NCBI GenBank assembly: GCA_023382975.1
Contig: JAHDXO010000063.1
Span: forward strand, 26,422 to 61,426
Reading direction: 5' to 3'
Origin: Pirellulaceae bacterium
GTDB lineage: Bacteria > Planctomycetota > Planctomycetia > Pirellulales > Pirellulaceae
Length of the DNA: 35,005 nucleotides
Position 1 is the stretch's first letter, and each line of letters starts with the position of its first letter. The notes below the pieces were generated by a model that worked only from the letters and a program-made list of their open reading frames with translations, searched no databases and was not told the origin of the DNA. The position numbers were made by a program, and so were the translations under genes. Shown here one piece after another: positions 1-8,100 of the stretch.

Positions 1-162
1 TTCGGTGCCGGGGTGTCTTCCTTCGGCGCCGGGGTGTCTTCCTTCGGTGCCGGGGTGTCTTCCTTCGGCGCCGGGGTGTCTTCCTTCGGTGCCGGGGCGT
101 CTTCCTTCGGTGCCGGGGCGTCGTCCTTCGGCGCCGGGGTGTCTTCCTTCGGTGCCGGGGCG
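1..162 (-). repeat. 21-bp tandem repeat coding for (T/A)PAPK(E/D)D in SecDF
   Basis: Seven complete 21-bp units and one partial unit at the window edge, in frame with secDF. Each unit encodes seven residues of the type A-P-A-P-K-E-D. Units differ by single bases: GGT or GGC inside the Ala-Pro codons, and Thr or Ala at one position. The result is a charged, proline-rich and probably extended periplasmic linker. The array may continue left of the window. Confidence 0.95.
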
Positions 163-2276
163 TCAGGAATCTCCTCGCGTGTGACCGTCAAATCACCGAA
201 CTCCATCGAATACATCGTCAATTTGAACGAGTCTTCCAGGATTTGTTCCAGTTCTTCGACCTCGGGAATCGACGAGTCGATTTTCCAGATCGTCATGGGC
301 GTTTGCCCTTCGACGTCGACGCGGTTCACCGAATACTGCACTGACGACCCTTCGATCGTGACGGCGGCAAAACGAGGATCCAAGGTGCGACGTATTTCGG
401 CTTCCGTCGAGGGCTGCTGCAAGATCATCGTCACGGAGCTGCCGCCGAGAAAATCGATGTCGAAAATCTGCTTGCCTCGTGCCACGATACCGACCAGGCT
501 GATGACAATCAGCACGAGCGAGGCAGCGATGCACAACTTGCGTTTGCTCATGAAATCGACATGGACGTCGGTGAAGATCGAACGCATCCGCAATTCCTTC
601 AGTCGTCGCGTACGTTCGAGGATTTCGAACACGACGCGCGAGCAGAAAATCGCGGTGAACATACTCATCAAAATCCCCAGGATCAGGATCACTGCGAATC
701 CACGGATCTGATCGGTGCCGATCGCGTACAACACAATCGCCGTGATCAAGGTTGTCACGTTGGCATCCACGATGGTCGTAGTAGCCCGGTCGAAACCGTT
801 TCGTATCGCCATCCGCAGCGCCGCACCGCGCCGGCGTTCCTCTCGGATGCGTTCGTAGATCAACACGTTGGCGTCCACCGACATACCGACCGTCAAGACC
901 AAACCGGCCAAACCCGGCAACGTGACAGCGGCCTTGAACAGCATCATGAACGCCAGGATCAGCAGCAGATTGGCCGCCAGAGCGATGCAGGCGATGACAC
1001 CCGCCAACTTGTACCAGAAGAGAATGAACACAACGACCGCCGTCAGCGACACGGCAATGGCAATCCGTCCCTTGCGGATCGTCATTTCGCCGAGCACGGC
1101 GCCGATCTTGTTCTCGCTGATCGGCTCCTTGGAAAGCGCCGCCGGCAGACTGCCCGCCTGCAAAATGCCCACCAGGAAGTCGACTTCGTCCTTGGTGAAG
1201 CTGCCGGTGATCCGGCCGCGATCGCTGATCGTGCTCATGACGCGCGGGGCCGACAGCAACGAACCATCGAGCATGATACCCAGATGGCGATAGAACTCCC
1301 GGTCGCGAGCCGGAAGATTGCTGCCCGTCAAGCCGCCCATCATCCCGACGCCTTGCCCCCGCATGTTGAAATTGACGCAGGGCCGAGCCGTTTCGTCCCA
1401 GGAACTGCTGACCATCCCCAGGTCGCTTCCGGTGACGTTGAATCCGTCGTTGACGGCCATCAACACGTCGATTTCCTTGATGCCTTGCTCGGCCACCCAA
1501 CGGGGCAGAGCCAGTTCGTCGCCGCCGCGCACGGCCGGCGGCACGTTCAGAATCTCGCCCGTGGCCGCATTGCGGAGAACGTCACCCGCTACCATCACCT
1601 TGAACGGGACGATCCCGCCCGCGGTCGATTGCGTCTCGCGGGCCACTCGGGCCCAGAAACCGAGCGTTGTTTCGCGGTCGCGTACGAACCGGGATCGACG
1701 CTGCTGAGGATCGGCGGCCTGATCTTCAGCCGCCGCAATAATGTCGGGATGATCCGTGGGATTGGCAACAATGCGGAACTCGAGCGAGCCCGCCGTACTG
1801 ATCAAATTCTTGATCCGGTCGATCTCGATATCCTGAACTTCGGGAATGATGATCTCGATCTGCCATTCACCATACCGCCGAACCACGATCTCCTTGGTTC
1901 CGGCCGGATTGATGCGGTTCGTGATCGACTGGATCAAACGCCCCCACTCGATCTGAACCGGACCGACCGCCGATTCCGAATCGCCGCGCAGTGTTTCCCG
2001 GTCGATCTCGTAAATCAGGATGACGCCGCCCTTCAAGTCGACACCCAGATTCAATCGCCCGGTCGAAACCACCACCGACGCGCTTGCCAGGGCACAGAAG
2101 ATCACGGCCAACTTCCAGCCGTATTCCTTCATCCGCAACCAGCGGGCAAGCCAATTTCCCAAAAACGCCGGGATCGGCAAGGCAATGCACAGCAGGAGAA
2201 AGGTCCACCACCAGGGCGAACGAACCGTATGTTCGGCTTGGCCGACCAACACCATCGAAATCAAATCAAACGACAT
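1..2276 (-). CDS. secDF: Protein translocase SecDF, single-chain fusion (partial, C-terminus beyond left edge)
   Basis: Accessory Sec translocon subunit that uses the proton gradient to pull exported proteins across the inner membrane. The SecD half shows an N-terminal membrane segment, a 'GVDLKGGV' motif, the large periplasmic domain ending in 'KIGAVLGEMTIRKG', and the membrane block with 'GMSVDANVLIYERIREE'. SecF follows without a stop, with 'VHVDFMSKRKL' and then 'DIDFLGGSSV'. The visible part ends in a Pro/Ala/Lys/Asp/Glu heptad array inside or just after the SecF periplasmic region, so the remaining SecF membrane segments should lie left of the window. The ATG at 2276 is preceded by AGGAAG. 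It follows yajC by 54 bp on the same strand, the classical yajC-secD-secF order. Fusion of SecD and SecF is known in several phyla. Confidence 0.95.
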   Translation of the reverse strand, partial: MSFDLISMVLVGQAEHTVRSPWWWTFLLLCIALPIPAFLGNWLARWLRMKEYGWKLAVIFCALASASVVVSTGRLNLGVDLKGGVILIYEIDRETLRGDSESAVGPVQIEWGRLIQSITNRINPAGTKEIVVRRYGEWQIEIIIPEVQDIEIDRIKNLISTAGSLEFRIVANPTDHPDIIAAAEDQAADPQQRRSRFVRDRETTLGFWARVARETQSTAGGIVPFKVMVAGDVLRNAATGEILNVPPAVRGGDELALPRWVAEQGIKEIDVLMAVNDGFNVTGSDLGMVSSSWDETARPCVNFNMRGQGVGMMGGLTGSNLPARDREFYRHLGIMLDGSLLSAPRVMSTISDRGRITGSFTKDEVDFLVGILQAGSLPAALSKEPISENKIGAVLGEMTIRKGRIAIAVSLTAVVVFILFWYKLAGVIACIALAANLLLILAFMMLFKAAVTLPGLAGLVLTVGMSVDANVLIYERIREERRRGAALRMAIRNGFDRATTTIVDANVTTLITAIVLYAIGTDQIRGFAVILILGILMSMFTAIFCSRVVFEILERTRRLKELRMRSIFTDVHVDFMSKRKLCIAASLVLIVISLVGIVARGKQIFDIDFLGGSSVTMILQQPSTEAEIRRTLDPRFAAVTIEGSSVQYSVNRVDVEGQTPMTIWKIDSSIPEVEELEQILEDSFKLTMYSMEFGDLTVTREEIPDAPAPKEDTPAPKDDAPAPKEDAPAPKEDTPAPKEDTPAPKEDTPAPKEDTPAP

Positions 2277-2330
2277 AACAGGAGCTTCCTGATCCCCAAA
2301 GTAATCCCGACGAAATCGTCACCCGGACTC

Positions 2331-2702
2331 TCAACTCTCGGATTTGCTCGTGTCTTGCTTCTCGTCGCTCAGAACCCGAGAAATCGAACTGCGAAGGACT
2401 TCGAGCCGCGTGTTGTTCGCTTCGTCCACGCGGATCGTCACCTTTTCCGATCCCGATTGAGCGTTCACGACCACGCCCAAGATCCCCCCGATCGTTACGA
2501 TGCGATCGTTCTTCTTCAGATCCCCCTGCATCTTGGCGATCTCGTTCCGCTTCTTCTTCTCCGGCACAATCATCAGCACGTAGAACAGGACGCCGATCAT
2601 CAGAATCGGCATCATCATGGTCCAGATACTCGCCTGGCCACCGCCTTGCTGCGCCAGGAGGTTCAGCGCGGAAGAATCGAGCCAGTTGGTCGTGGTCGGC
2701 AC
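2331..2702 (-). CDS. yajC: Preprotein translocase subunit YajC
   Basis: Small inner-membrane partner of SecDF, 123 residues, close to the family norm of about 110. One hydrophobic segment at about residues 28-47 (reading WTMMMPILMIGVLFYVLMIV) is followed by the family signature 'PEKKKRNEIAKMQGDLKKND' and 'RIVTIGGILGVV'. A short charged tail rich in Lys, Asp and Ser ends the protein. The start is GTG at 2702, chosen because GAGAGGTG lies just upstream and no ATG in frame fits the alignment. It sits 54 bp before secDF and is very likely cotranscribed with it. Two sigma70-like promoters precede it. Confidence 0.93.
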   Translation of the reverse strand: MPTTTNWLDSSALNLLAQQGGGQASIWTMMMPILMIGVLFYVLMIVPEKKKRNEIAKMQGDLKKNDRIVTIGGILGVVVNAQSGSEKVTIRVDEANNTRLEVLRSSISRVLSDEKQDTSKSES

Positions 2703-2733
2703 CGTTCACCTCTCGTCATATCAAGGCTTCGGA

Positions 2734-2762
2734 ACTATCGGCAGGGTCAAGTTTTCTGTCAA
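2734..2762 (-). promoter_or_regulatory. Candidate sigma70 promoter P2 of yajC-secDF
   Basis: On the minus strand, TTGACA (2762-2757) and GATAGT (2739-2734) are separated by 17 bp. The -35 box is perfect and the -10 box matches 4 of 6. The predicted start, near 2727, gives a leader of about 25 nt before the GTG of yajC. Confidence 0.45.
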
Positions 2763-2773
2763 TGAAGCCCGCT

Positions 2774-2802
2774 ATCATAAAGTCTTGCCCAGTCAGCGAC
2801 AA
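2774..2802 (-). promoter_or_regulatory. Candidate sigma70 promoter P1 of yajC-secDF
   Basis: On the minus strand, TTGTCG (2802-2797) and TATGAT (2779-2774) are separated by 17 bp. The -10 box matches 5 of 6 and the -35 box 4 of 6. It lies about 40 bp upstream of the second candidate promoter, so the two could act in tandem. Confidence 0.45.
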
Positions 2803-3028
2803 GGGCGTCTCGTCAGCAGCTTGAATGCTTGATTCGTGCCACCACCCACCAAACTGCATCGAATGGGACCACTGGGAAGCCTGGGAGCTTTGAGGAACTT
2901 AGCGACGTACCCGAATCGCCGATGCCATCGCCTATTTCGCGGGAGGTCGGACTTTGCCCCGGTGTTGATACCTTCTGTTGGTAACTGGCCACCGAAGCAT
3001 CGACTGGCCCCAACACTGGATTGCCAGA

Positions 3029-4171
3029 TCAGGCCCCTTCCTCCGCAATGGACGCCTCGGAAGTCCTATCTCGCCAACGATCCAACTTTTCGCGGGCGAA
3101 TGCTTCGTACCTCGACTGGCGAATCGCCTGACGACTTTCGGCCAGCAATCGTTGGTAGAAGGTCAAGTTGTGGACCGACAACAGGATCGGCCCGAGCATC
3201 TCGCCCACCATGAACAGGTGCCGCAAATACCCGCGGCTGTGGTGGCGGCAAGCCGGACACGGACAGGTCGCGTCGATCGGATTTGAATCGGAACGGTGCT
3301 TCAGATTCCTCATCTTCACCGGGCCATCGTCCGTCAGCGCCAGTGCGTTTCTCCCGTTGCGAGTGGGGATGACGCAATCGAACAGGTCGACACCGCGCCG
3401 AATCGCTTCGAGCAGATCGACCGGCGTACCGACGCCCATCAGGTAGCGAGGCTTGCTATCGGGCAACTCGGGACACGTCACATCGAGCATGCGATACATG
3501 TCGGCGGGCGGTTCTCCGACACTGAGTCCGCCGACCGCGTAGCCCGGAAAATCCATGCTGCGAAGGTGCCGAGCACATTGCACCCGCAGATCGGGATCGA
3601 GGCCTCCCTGAACAATGGCGAACAGGGCCTGATCGTCGCAAGTTGCCGCTTCGCGGCAGCGAGCAGCCCAGCGAATCGACCGCTCGCAAGCGTCCCGAAC
3701 CGCTTCCGGCGGACTCGGCAAGGCAACGACATGGTCCAGCACCATCGCGACGTCACTGCCCAGCGTTTGTTGGATCTCGATCGCGTGCTCGGGAGTCAGT
3801 TCCATCAATCGCCCGTCGACGTGCGATCGGAAGACGGCCCCTTGCTCGGTGACTTTGGTGATCTTCGCCAGACTGAAGATCTGAAACCCACCGCTGTCCG
3901 TCAGAATCGGACCGTCCCAACCCATGAAGCGATGCAGACCGCCCAACTGGCGAACGGTCTCTGCACCGGGGCGCAGCGCCAGATGGTAGGTGTTCGCCAA
4001 AATCATCTGGGCACCGGTCGCCCGCAGCAGTTCGACGGGCAATCCCTTGACAGTTCCCTGCGTGCCGACGGGCATGAAGGCCGGAGTGTCCACCGAACCG
4101 TGGGGCGTGGTGAAGACCGCTTGACGCGCGGAAGACCGCGAATCCCTGTGCTGGACTTGGAATTCAAACAT
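3029..4171 (-). CDS. tgt: tRNA-guanine transglycosylase (queuine tRNA-ribosyltransferase)
   Basis: Exchanges guanine 34 for preQ1 in tRNAs with GUN anticodons, a step in queuosine synthesis. It has 380 residues, the usual length. Asp92 in 'LTDSGGFQ' is the expected general acid/base and Asp265 in 'DLFDCVIPTRNGRNA' the expected nucleophile. The zinc site is complete: Cys303, Cys305 and Cys308 in 'CPCPAC' with His334 in 'LSVHN'. The frame stays open further upstream, but that extension would overlap the preceding gene; the ATG at 4171 gives the family N-terminus 'MFEFQVQHRD' and lies 14 bp after the upstream stop. That spacing implies cotranscription with the TPR/alpha-CTD gene. The tgt-yajC-secD-secF order is widely conserved in bacteria. 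Confidence 0.97.
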   Translation of the reverse strand: MFEFQVQHRDSRSSARQAVFTTPHGSVDTPAFMPVGTQGTVKGLPVELLRATGAQMILANTYHLALRPGAETVRQLGGLHRFMGWDGPILTDSGGFQIFSLAKITKVTEQGAVFRSHVDGRLMELTPEHAIEIQQTLGSDVAMVLDHVVALPSPPEAVRDACERSIRWAARCREAATCDDQALFAIVQGGLDPDLRVQCARHLRSMDFPGYAVGGLSVGEPPADMYRMLDVTCPELPDSKPRYLMGVGTPVDLLEAIRRGVDLFDCVIPTRNGRNALALTDDGPVKMRNLKHRSDSNPIDATCPCPACRHHSRGYLRHLFMVGEMLGPILLSVHNLTFYQRLLAESRQAIRQSRYEAFAREKLDRWRDRTSEASIAEEGA

Positions 4172-4185
4172 CCGTTGGCACGGCC

Positions 4186-5517
4186 TCAGTCGCCGCGCAG
4201 CTTGAGTCCCATCTGAGTCAGCTTGTCGCGGACTTCGTTCAGGCTCGTGACGCCGAAATTCTTGCACTCCAAGAGATCGTCGCCGGTCTTTCGGATAAGT
4301 TCGCCGATGGTTGTCAACCCCAACCGGACCATGCACTTGCGAGCCCGCACCGACAGGTTCAGGTCGGAGATCGGCCGGTTCACCTGGGCCTGTTCGTCAG
4401 GCGTCAAATGCGACACGTCCAACGATGGCGGGGATTCCGGCCGTTCGCTGGCAAACTGACCTAGTTCCAGCCCTTTGGACGCCAGCATGTCCCGGATTTC
4501 CACCAACGAGGTTTCGCCAAAGTTCTTGCTGGCCAGCAGGTCGGCCTCGCTGGTCCGCGTCAAGTCGCCGAGCGTGCGAACTCCCATCTTCTGCAAGCAG
4601 TTGCGGCTACGCACCGACAATTCGAAATCGGTGACGGGGATGTTCAGCAGTTGCGTCAAGCGATCGTTTCGCTTGCGAGCCTCTTCGTCGTAGAACATAT
4701 CGCACGAGGCCGTGGCGTCCTTGACGTAGAGCCGGGCCCGGTCATGACCAGGAAAACAATCCAGCACCCGCTGGTAACAGGCTTGCGCCCGCTCGTACTG
4801 GAGCATGTCCTCGAACAACACGCCCAGGTTCACCAAGGCCCCGATGTGGGTCGGAAAACAACTGGCCGCTCGCTTGTAAAGATCCAAAGCCAAGTGGTCG
4901 TTGCCGCGCCGATCGTTCTCCAGAGCCAAGCCGAACAAAGCGCCCGGATGCCTGCCGTCGGTCGCGACCGCTCGCTCGTACAGGCGTACAACCTCCTGCG
5001 GATGCCCGCCGATCGCGGCGACCGTGGCGCCCCGCTGGTACAGGTACTCGGCCGTCTGCTCGATGGGTCCAAAAAGCTGATCCAGGACGCTCATTGCCTG
5101 CTCGTACTTGCGGTCGTACCGCAGCGCTTCGGCCGTAGCCAGTGCGCACAGGTCGGGATCGTAGCCAGCCGTCTTGGCTGCATCGTAGCAGGCCACCGCG
5201 TTGGCGTACTCGGACACCTCGAAGTACGCCCGTCCCTGGTAGAATCGGGCCACTGCACCGCCATCGGCCTGAGCCAGCGTGCGAATCGCTTCCCGAAAAC
5301 GGCCCAACAGGTAGAGGCAGACGCCCAGTCGCACCGCGCTGGCCGGCGTCTGCTCGCCGCGCGATTGCAGTTCTGCGACCGATTCGCGCAAGGTGGCATG
5401 TTTCGAGAAATCCTCGCCGATCGCGGCCGAGATCCGTCGAATTTCCTGCGGACCGAACGTCGAATTCGACAGAACGATTTCTTTGATGTCGATACCAGTG
5501 TCCATGCCTGCCACCAT
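4186..5517 (-). CDS. TPR protein with two C-terminal RNA polymerase alpha-CTD-like domains
   Basis: 443 residues. Residues about 60-265 form TPR-like helical repeats (for example 'ALFGLALENDRRGNDHLALD' and 'GALVNLGVLFEDMLQYERAQ'). Two copies of the RpoA C-terminal helix-hairpin-helix fold follow at about 290-352 and 380-441. Each keeps the alpha-CTD pattern L-x-V-R-x-R-x-C followed by 'GDL' or 'GEL' and 'KNFGxTSL'. The Arg matching E. coli Arg265 is kept in both copies (Arg303, Arg391), but the residue matching Asn268 is Asn only in the first and Lys in the second. It is not the real alpha subunit, since no alpha N-terminal domain is present. A role in binding DNA, RNA or RNA polymerase is inferred. 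ATG codons at 5517 and 5505 are both possible; GGAG precedes the first at about 10 bp. Confidence 0.9.
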   Translation of the reverse strand: MVAGMDTGIDIKEIVLSNSTFGPQEIRRISAAIGEDFSKHATLRESVAELQSRGEQTPASAVRLGVCLYLLGRFREAIRTLAQADGGAVARFYQGRAYFEVSEYANAVACYDAAKTAGYDPDLCALATAEALRYDRKYEQAMSVLDQLFGPIEQTAEYLYQRGATVAAIGGHPQEVVRLYERAVATDGRHPGALFGLALENDRRGNDHLALDLYKRAASCFPTHIGALVNLGVLFEDMLQYERAQACYQRVLDCFPGHDRARLYVKDATASCDMFYDEEARKRNDRLTQLLNIPVTDFELSVRSRNCLQKMGVRTLGDLTRTSEADLLASKNFGETSLVEIRDMLASKGLELGQFASERPESPPSLDVSHLTPDEQAQVNRPISDLNLSVRARKCMVRLGLTTIGELIRKTGDDLLECKNFGVTSLNEVRDKLTQMGLKLRGD

Positions 5518-5566
5518 GGCAAAGGGTCTCCGAAACGGCTACGCAAACGACCAAGAAAATAGCAAG

Positions 5567-5640
5567 AGCCAGCGGCGGGAGTCGAACCCGCAACCCCCGC
5601 ATTACGAATGCGGTGCTCTGCCAATTGAAGCTACGCTGGC
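5567..5640 (-). tRNA. tRNA-Thr (anticodon CGT)
   Basis: The minus strand folds into a full cloverleaf. The 7-bp acceptor stem is GCCAGCG/CGCTGGC, the D arm closes with one G-T wobble, the anticodon stem is CCGCA/TGCGG around loop TTCGTAA, and the T arm is GCGGG/CCCGC with loop TTCGACT. Loop positions 34-36 are CGT, which reads the Thr codon ACG. The discriminator base is T (5567). The 3' CCA is not encoded. It ends 49 bp upstream of the TPR/alpha-CTD gene on the same strand. Confidence 0.96.
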
Positions 5641-5743
5641 AAACTCGAAGGGATCGTACCGGTCGAGTGGCATCAATCTACCGCATCGGTTTCCACCATG
5701 CAAGGGAGCGACCGCACGGCGACGGGAATCCCAAGAAACGCCA

Positions 5744-5771
5744 AACGCGGCTCGACTTGCGAAGCCGCGTT
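5744..5771 (-). terminator. Candidate terminator hairpin after the lipoprotein gene
   Basis: A perfect 9-bp inverted repeat, AACGCGGCT/AGCCGCGTT, with a 10-base loop lies about 43 bp past the lipoprotein stop. On the minus strand it is followed by the modestly T-rich GGCGTTTCTTGG. The stem is strong but the T tract is weak, so a structural element of another kind is possible. Confidence 0.4.
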
Positions 5772-5814
5772 GCATGGCTTGGTGTCGCGGTCCAGAAACC
5801 GCAGGCGACCCTAA

Positions 5815-6810
5815 CTAGCGATAAATTCCGGGATAGTTGTAGCCAGATCCTCCCTGAACAGCCGGCTGCGTATCCGTCGTTGCAGGAGGATACGATCCTT
5901 GGGCCGGAGGATACTGGCTCCCCGCGCCGCTGAACGATGCCGGCTGAATTCCCGGTGCTTCGGCCACTCGTAGCGAGTCGCTTGACCCGTAGGGTGTGGA
6001 CCTAGCGGTGCTGCCGGGTCGATATCCGCCCGCGGCGTCGGCGTTCTGCCATGCCGGCAACTGCGAGGGAGCTGCGGGTTGGGCAGCCGCCGAGTTCGCG
6101 TAGACCGAACCGCTCGGATCCCCGTATCCCGAACCGTTGCTGGAGTACGACTGAGGCGGAAGAGCCGCATTGGGCGGCGCGGAATAGCCTGATGGCGGAG
6201 CCGTGCTGGTCGGCCCATAGCCACCGGAGGCGGCGTAAGTCGATTGGCCTGCTGGATTTGCGTAGCCGGCGGCATTGGGCGGAGCGTACTGGGCCGTCGG
6301 AGTGCTGTTCCAGGTCGTCCCGCCGTTTGGCGCCGCGGCTTGCGAGTAAGCGTTCGGAGGCATGGCCCCCGGCTGAGAAGCATAGCCCCCATTGGCACCG
6401 GCGGCGGAACTCGGCGGCTGATACTCAGGCGAGTAGAAGCCCTGCGACGAACCACCTGCGGCAGGATAACCCGTGTTGGCGTACGTTCCGCCAGAGGGTT
6501 GCCCGTACGAAGTGGCTGGTGCCGTAGCTCCAGCGGTCGAAGCGGTTCTGGCTTGAGGCGAACCGGCACTTGGAGTCTGAGCGTAGTTAGGCGGAGTGTG
6601 CGGAGTTGTCGCAGTCGAAGGCGGCGCCGGCAAATTGGTTTTATTGGAGGCCGCCAGAGAGGTGTCGGCCGGCTTCTTTTTGCCCCAACTGAACATGTCC
6701 GCGCCGGGCATCTTGTAACTGCTGGTGCTTGAGCAACCCGTGAGCGCGACGACGGTGATTCCCGTTGCCACCGCCAGGCTTTGGAAAACTTTTGCGAGAT
6801 TCATACGCAT
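5815..6810 (-). CDS. Low-complexity lipoprotein rich in Tyr/Pro/Gly/Ser/Ala
   Basis: 331 residues. An N-terminal hydrophobic stretch ends in the lipobox 'VALTGCSS', giving lipid-modified Cys26. The rest is almost entirely low complexity, with loose motifs such as 'GGYASQPG', 'PPNAAGYANP', 'PPSGYSAPP' and 'PAAGGSSQGFYSPEY'. A short basic segment, 'FSWGKKKPAD', follows the lipobox. I see no catalytic domain. The composition suggests a disordered, surface or wall-associated protein. ATG at 6810 and 6804 are both possible starts; AAAGGA is upstream of either. It is divergent from the TPR membrane protein at 7085. Family not recognised; the membrane-anchoring prediction is firm, the function unknown. 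Confidence 0.85.
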   Translation of the reverse strand: MRMNLAKVFQSLAVATGITVVALTGCSSTSSYKMPGADMFSWGKKKPADTSLAASNKTNLPAPPSTATTPHTPPNYAQTPSAGSPQARTASTAGATAPATSYGQPSGGTYANTGYPAAGGSSQGFYSPEYQPPSSAAGANGGYASQPGAMPPNAYSQAAAPNGGTTWNSTPTAQYAPPNAAGYANPAGQSTYAASGGYGPTSTAPPSGYSAPPNAALPPQSYSSNGSGYGDPSGSVYANSAAAQPAAPSQLPAWQNADAAGGYRPGSTARSTPYGSSDSLRVAEAPGIQPASFSGAGSQYPPAQGSYPPATTDTQPAVQGGSGYNYPGIYR

Positions 6811-7084
6811 GGCTTGATAGTCCTTTATCCTTTGACGAACGGCGAAGACGAGGGCCGCAATCTCTCTGCAATCCTTAGAATGGTTCGGACACCGAGACGT
6901 CTCCGAATCAGAAAAAAAGGAAAAATCGGCAGAATTCTCCCAATTGTTTCGACTAGGCTCAGACGTGGGGTGAGATAGTAGAAAGCCTGCTTTGTTGCGT
7001 CAATGGCGAAATGCTACCTTGACCGCGGGTTGCCTTGTTCAGTCCAATCATTCACTGAAAACCGCCCGAACGGAGGAAATCTCG

Positions 7085-8038
7085 ATGCAAGGCCACGAAG
7101 AACCTGGACCGCGAGCGACTCGCGACGACGAAGAAATCTACCTGGCATCGCTCGCCGGTCCGCGAGCCGCGAGCGATGGCGGAACTGCCCAGCCAACCTC
7201 GAATTCTCGCAACCGGCGCGCATCGCGTGTGGCGATTCTGGCCCTGGTGTTGCTGGTTCTGGGGCCGGTTCTCTGGCGATGGTGGCCGACCGAGGTGGCG
7301 CGTTGGTATGGTGCCATCGCCAGGGAGCGACAACTCGAGGGCGATTCACAGGCGGCAGAGCAAGCACTGCTGACAGCGCTTCGGTGGAATCCCGAGTCCT
7401 CCCCTCTTCACCGCCAGCTAGGCGACCTTCGCGTCGACAGCCGCGACTACGACCGTGCCGTTGCCGATTATTCGCGCGCGATCGAGTTGGACCCGACCGA
7501 TCCGATGAACTTCGTTCAGCGCAGCGTGGTACTGCAACACCTGAAACGACACGACGAAGCCATTGGAGACTGGCACCGCATCGAGGCTCTGATAAAGGAC
7601 CAAGGCCAGGAACAAACCGCCAGCGTGCTGAATGGGCTCGCTTACGCCAGAGCGTTGGGCAACACGGAATTGGACCGAGCCTTGGACGAGGTGAACCAAG
7701 CTTTGCAATTCGGCGGCCGGAACGCGGAAAGCCGCGCAGCGATGCTCGACACGCGCGGCTACATTCAATATCTTCGTGGCGAGCATCAGGCAGCGCGCCA
7801 GGATCTGGACCGGGCCATCGAGTCGATCGAGCTGCTGATCGCCGCGCGGGCCAATCGGAAAAGCTACGCCGATCCGCGGCAGTATGAACTGGATTCGAAA
7901 CTGCTGACCCAACACGCCGCGGTGATGCGATACCACCGGGCGCTGGTTCTGCGCGAGTTGGGCGAGTCCGAACTAGCGGATCAGGATCTGCAGCAAGTGC
8001 GCCGATGGGGCCACGAACCGGGCGACGACTTGTTTTGA
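7085..8038 (+). CDS. TPR-repeat membrane protein, function unknown
   Basis: 317 residues. A hydrophilic N-terminal tail of about 45 residues precedes one membrane segment at about 47-66 ('ASRVAILALVLLVLGPVLW'), then TPR-like repeats fill the rest. The clearest are 'QLEGDSQAAEQALLTALRWN' and 'DYDRAVADYSRAIELDPTDP', followed by a longer unit ending near 'ARQDLDRAIESIELL'. The start ATG at 7085 is chosen because GGAGG lies 8 bp upstream; an earlier in-frame start at 6992 has no such site. The likely job is a protein-protein scaffold at the membrane. No partner is evident: the upstream neighbour is divergent and the downstream one is convergent, ending 62 bp away. Confidence 0.85.
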   Translation: MQGHEEPGPRATRDDEEIYLASLAGPRAASDGGTAQPTSNSRNRRASRVAILALVLLVLGPVLWRWWPTEVARWYGAIARERQLEGDSQAAEQALLTALRWNPESSPLHRQLGDLRVDSRDYDRAVADYSRAIELDPTDPMNFVQRSVVLQHLKRHDEAIGDWHRIEALIKDQGQEQTASVLNGLAYARALGNTELDRALDEVNQALQFGGRNAESRAAMLDTRGYIQYLRGEHQAARQDLDRAIESIELLIAARANRKSYADPRQYELDSKLLTQHAAVMRYHRALVLRELGESELADQDLQQVRRWGHEPGDDLF

Positions 8039-8100
8039 GTCGTCGCTCGCAGCAGGGAATTCCTGCCTTCTTCGTGGCGACCGCGCGACCTCGCTGCTTC

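Larger units (their letters stand above)
2703..3028. other. Intergenic region between tgt and yajC (326 bp)
   Basis: There is no convincing gene here. Short open frames on both strands have no ribosome-binding site and no recognisable composition. The part near yajC carries two candidate promoters. I found no clear terminator hairpin for tgt. Confidence 0.6.

Noticed and set aside
1..162. 21-bp repeats as a CRISPR array
   Set aside because: Units are contiguous and in frame with SecDF, with no spacers.
13..711. Plus-strand frame starting with SSFGAGV repeats
   Set aside because: It is the antisense reading of the SecDF heptad array and coding region. The SecDF frame has clear family motifs and the plus frame has none beyond the repeat.
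561..2765. Long plus-strand open frame of 734 codons
   Set aside because: It lies antisense to secDF and yajC. It is rich in Arg, His, Asp and Gln, as expected of a shadow in GC-rich DNA, and has no domain.
8051..8074. Small hairpin GCAGG-GAATT-CCTGC with CTTCTTC after the TPR gene
   Set aside because: Only a 5-bp stem and a weak T tract; too weak to call a terminator, though it sits between convergent genes.
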